Part shown: positions 5,264 to 6,486 of the stretch, piece after piece | Position numbering within the stretch: the first letter of the stretch is position 1 | Layout: each line of letters begins with the position of its first letter | NCBI GenBank assembly: GCA_963588595.1 | Contig: CAVAIA010000060.1 | Coordinates: 1 to 6,486, forward strand | Direction of reading: 5' to 3' | DNA length: 6,486 bases | Source of the DNA: Phoenicibacter sp963588595 | GTDB taxonomy: Bacteria > Actinomycetota > Coriobacteriia > Coriobacteriales > Eggerthellaceae | Notes under the pieces: generated by a model | Told to the model about the DNA's origin: nothing | The model's database searches: none | Seen by the model: the letters and a program-made list of their open reading frames with translations, nothing else | Program-made: the position numbers and the translations under genes

Positions 5264-6341
5264 CGATTTTGACTATGAACTTCCAGAAAATCTTATTGCG
5301 CAAACTCCATCTCCTGTGCGCGATGAATGCAAAATGCTAGTTTTGCATAAAGATAGTGGAAAAATCGAACATAAAATTTTTCATGACATAGTTAATTACC
5401 TAAACGCAGGTGATTTACTAGTCGCAAACGAAACGCGAGTTATTCCTGCGCGACTTATCGGAAAAAAGAGGGGCTCAGGTGGGCTTTGTGAAATTCTTTT
5501 AATCAGACCATTGATCGAAAACGTAGTAAATTCCAAAACAGCTCGTTGGGAGGCTTTAGTTAGACCAGGTAAACGTTTGAAACCAGGTAACGACGCAATA
5601 ATTGAATTCGTTGACGAAAACGAAAATGTTGCTATCGAAGCAAAAATTATTGATTGGGCGCGCGACCCAGAAAATGCACAAAAAGGAGAGAGAGTAGTTG
5701 AGCTTTCAACGAACATGCAAAGCCTTGACGAAGCGCTCCATGAAGTCGGAAAAGTGCCTCTGCCTCCCTATATCCACGACTACGCAGGCGATGATGAAAT
5801 GTATCAAACGGTATATTCCAAACACGAAGGCAGCGCAGCTGCTCCAACTGCAGGGCTTCATTTCACGCCTGAGTTGATTGCAAAATGTAAGGCAAAGGGT
5901 GTTAAGTGGGCAACAGTTGATTTGGAAGTTGGCCTCGACACCTTCAGAATAGTGGATGAAGAAAATGCTGAAGACCACGCAATGCACACTGAAGCCTACT
6001 CTGTCCCTAAAGAAACTGCCGATGCTATTAAGAAAACGAAACTAAATGGTGGCAGAATTGTTGCAGTTGGAACAACAAGCGTTCGCAGTTTAGAGTCTTG
6101 TTTTCTTCGAACAAGCTCAATAGAGCCCTGCTCTCGCGCTTCAACCTCGCTCTACTTAATGCCAGGATCTAAATTCAACGTGGTAGACGCCATGATAACT
6201 AATTTTCACGTCCCAAAATCAACACTCATGATGCTAGTCTCAGCTTTCGCCTCTAAAGAAATGATTATGGAAGCCTACGAAGAGGCAAAGGGAGAAAACT
6301 ATAGGTTCCTTTCATTCGGCGACGCTATGCTTATTATCTAA
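5253..6341 (+). CDS. queA: S-adenosylmethionine:tRNA ribosyltransferase-isomerase
   Basis: QueA transfers and isomerises the ribosyl group of S-adenosylmethionine onto preQ1 in tRNA, producing epoxyqueuosine, the substrate of QueH encoded just upstream. The 362-residue length is normal and the protein is complete. Signatures are DFDYELPENLIAQ at the N-terminus, ANETRVIPARL, PLPPYI (169-174), GSAAAPTAGLHFT (from 193), GTTSVRSLES (273-282), TNFHVPKSTL (from 316) and the C-terminal YRFLSFGDAMLI. The usual GWTDLFIYPG stretch is instead RASTSLYLMPG (295-305). The start lies inside the end of queH with GAGG (5239-5242) ten bases upstream, so translation is probably coupled. No convincing terminator follows; a 6-bp stem over the stop codon lacks a T run. 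Confidence 0.97.
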   Translation: MLTSDFDYELPENLIAQTPSPVRDECKMLVLHKDSGKIEHKIFHDIVNYLNAGDLLVANETRVIPARLIGKKRGSGGLCEILLIRPLIENVVNSKTARWEALVRPGKRLKPGNDAIIEFVDENENVAIEAKIIDWARDPENAQKGERVVELSTNMQSLDEALHEVGKVPLPPYIHDYAGDDEMYQTVYSKHEGSAAAPTAGLHFTPELIAKCKAKGVKWATVDLEVGLDTFRIVDEENAEDHAMHTEAYSVPKETADAIKKTKLNGGRIVAVGTTSVRSLESCFLRTSSIEPCSRASTSLYLMPGSKFNVVDAMITNFHVPKSTLMMLVSAFASKEMIMEAYEEAKGENYRFLSFGDAMLII

Positions 6342-6410
6342 GTCATAGTGACTTCGAAAAAATATTACATTATAAAGAACAAAAAAATATAATGCTTCAA
6401 CTTCTAATTA

Positions 6411-6419
6411 TGATAAAAT
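6411..6419 (+). promoter_or_regulatory. extended -10 promoter of tRNA-Pro
   Basis: TG-A-TAAAAT ends 12 bases before the mature tRNA-Pro, so transcription would begin about six bases ahead of it. The same TAAAAT box stands before tRNA-His and tRNA-Lys. An alternative lies further up: ATTACA (6364-6369), 18 bases, then TATAAT (6388-6393), which would give a leader of about 30 bases. Confidence 0.45.
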
Positions 6420-6431
6420 AAAAAAGCTGTC

Positions 6432-6486
6432 CGGGACGTGGCGCAGTCTGGTAGCGCGCTTGTTTTGGGAACAAGATGTCGCAGGT
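6432..6486 (+). tRNA. tRNA-Pro (anticodon TGG), 3' end beyond the window
   Basis: The first 55 bases of a tRNA are present: acceptor 5' strand CGGGACG, D stem GCGC/GCGC with the loop AGTCTGGTA, anticodon stem CTTGT/ACAAG with the loop TTTGGGA giving TGG, and the first T-stem bases GCAGG. The opening C1 and the overall pattern are typical of bacterial tRNA-Pro. The rest of the T arm, the acceptor 3' strand and CCA lie past the right edge. Confidence 0.93.

Noticed and set aside
6340..6354. AAGTCA-TAG-TGACTT stem overlapping the queA stop codon, as a terminator
   Set aside because: The stem is short, the loop has only three bases, and A rather than T follows on the plus strand.

Overview
The window is an AT-rich stretch of bacterial chromosome carrying housekeeping genes: five protein genes, three complete tRNA genes and one partial tRNA gene. 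I saw no insertion sequence, phage gene or CRISPR array. The best guess at the host is a low-GC member of the Coriobacteriia (Actinobacteriota), with a Firmicutes host not excluded. The grounds are the Ser-rich rhodanese lipoprotein, the style of the phospho-sugar mutase and Tgt sequences, apparent leaderless starts, CCA-encoding tRNAs and good AGGAGG-type ribosome binding sites. This placement is inference, not something the sequence proves.

Layout. The left edge (1-61) holds an intrinsic terminator pointing right and, on the minus strand, a perfect Shine-Dalgarno sequence aimed at a gene lying off the left end. Bases 62-173 show no recognisable feature. A minus-strand tRNA cluster follows, transcribed His(GTG) -> Lys(CTT) -> CAT tRNA (174-514). 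A compact divergent promoter region (about 515-590) separates it from a plus-strand phospho-sugar mutase gene (594-2306). That gene converges on a minus-strand tandem-rhodanese lipoprotein gene (2364-3236) across a bidirectional terminator (2305-2333).

The right half is a queuosine (Q) tRNA-modification locus. The gene tgt (minus, 3367-4512) diverges from an overlapping queH-queA pair (plus, 4535-6341). The two transcription units face away from a 22-bp gap that contains a palindromic -10 box reading TATAAT on both strands; both appear to start with little or no leader. A tRNA-Pro(TGG) gene with its own promoter begins at 6432 and runs off the right end.

How the genes fit together. Tgt exchanges G34 of GUN-anticodon tRNAs (His, Asp, Asn, Tyr) for preQ1. 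QueA adds the epoxycyclopentanediol ring from S-adenosylmethionine, and QueH reduces epoxyqueuosine to queuosine. The window therefore encodes all tRNA-level steps, and its tRNA-His(GTG) is one of the four natural substrates. The preQ1 biosynthesis genes (queD/E/C/F) and preQ1 transporters are not here. The mutase belongs to central sugar metabolism and the rhodanese lipoprotein to the cell surface; neither has an evident tie to queuosine. I found no wholly new system. The points most worth checking are the shared leaderless promoter, the lysine-rich C-terminal tail of QueH, the altered loop of Tgt, and the 124-residue duplication and alternative-hairpin leader of the rhodanese gene.
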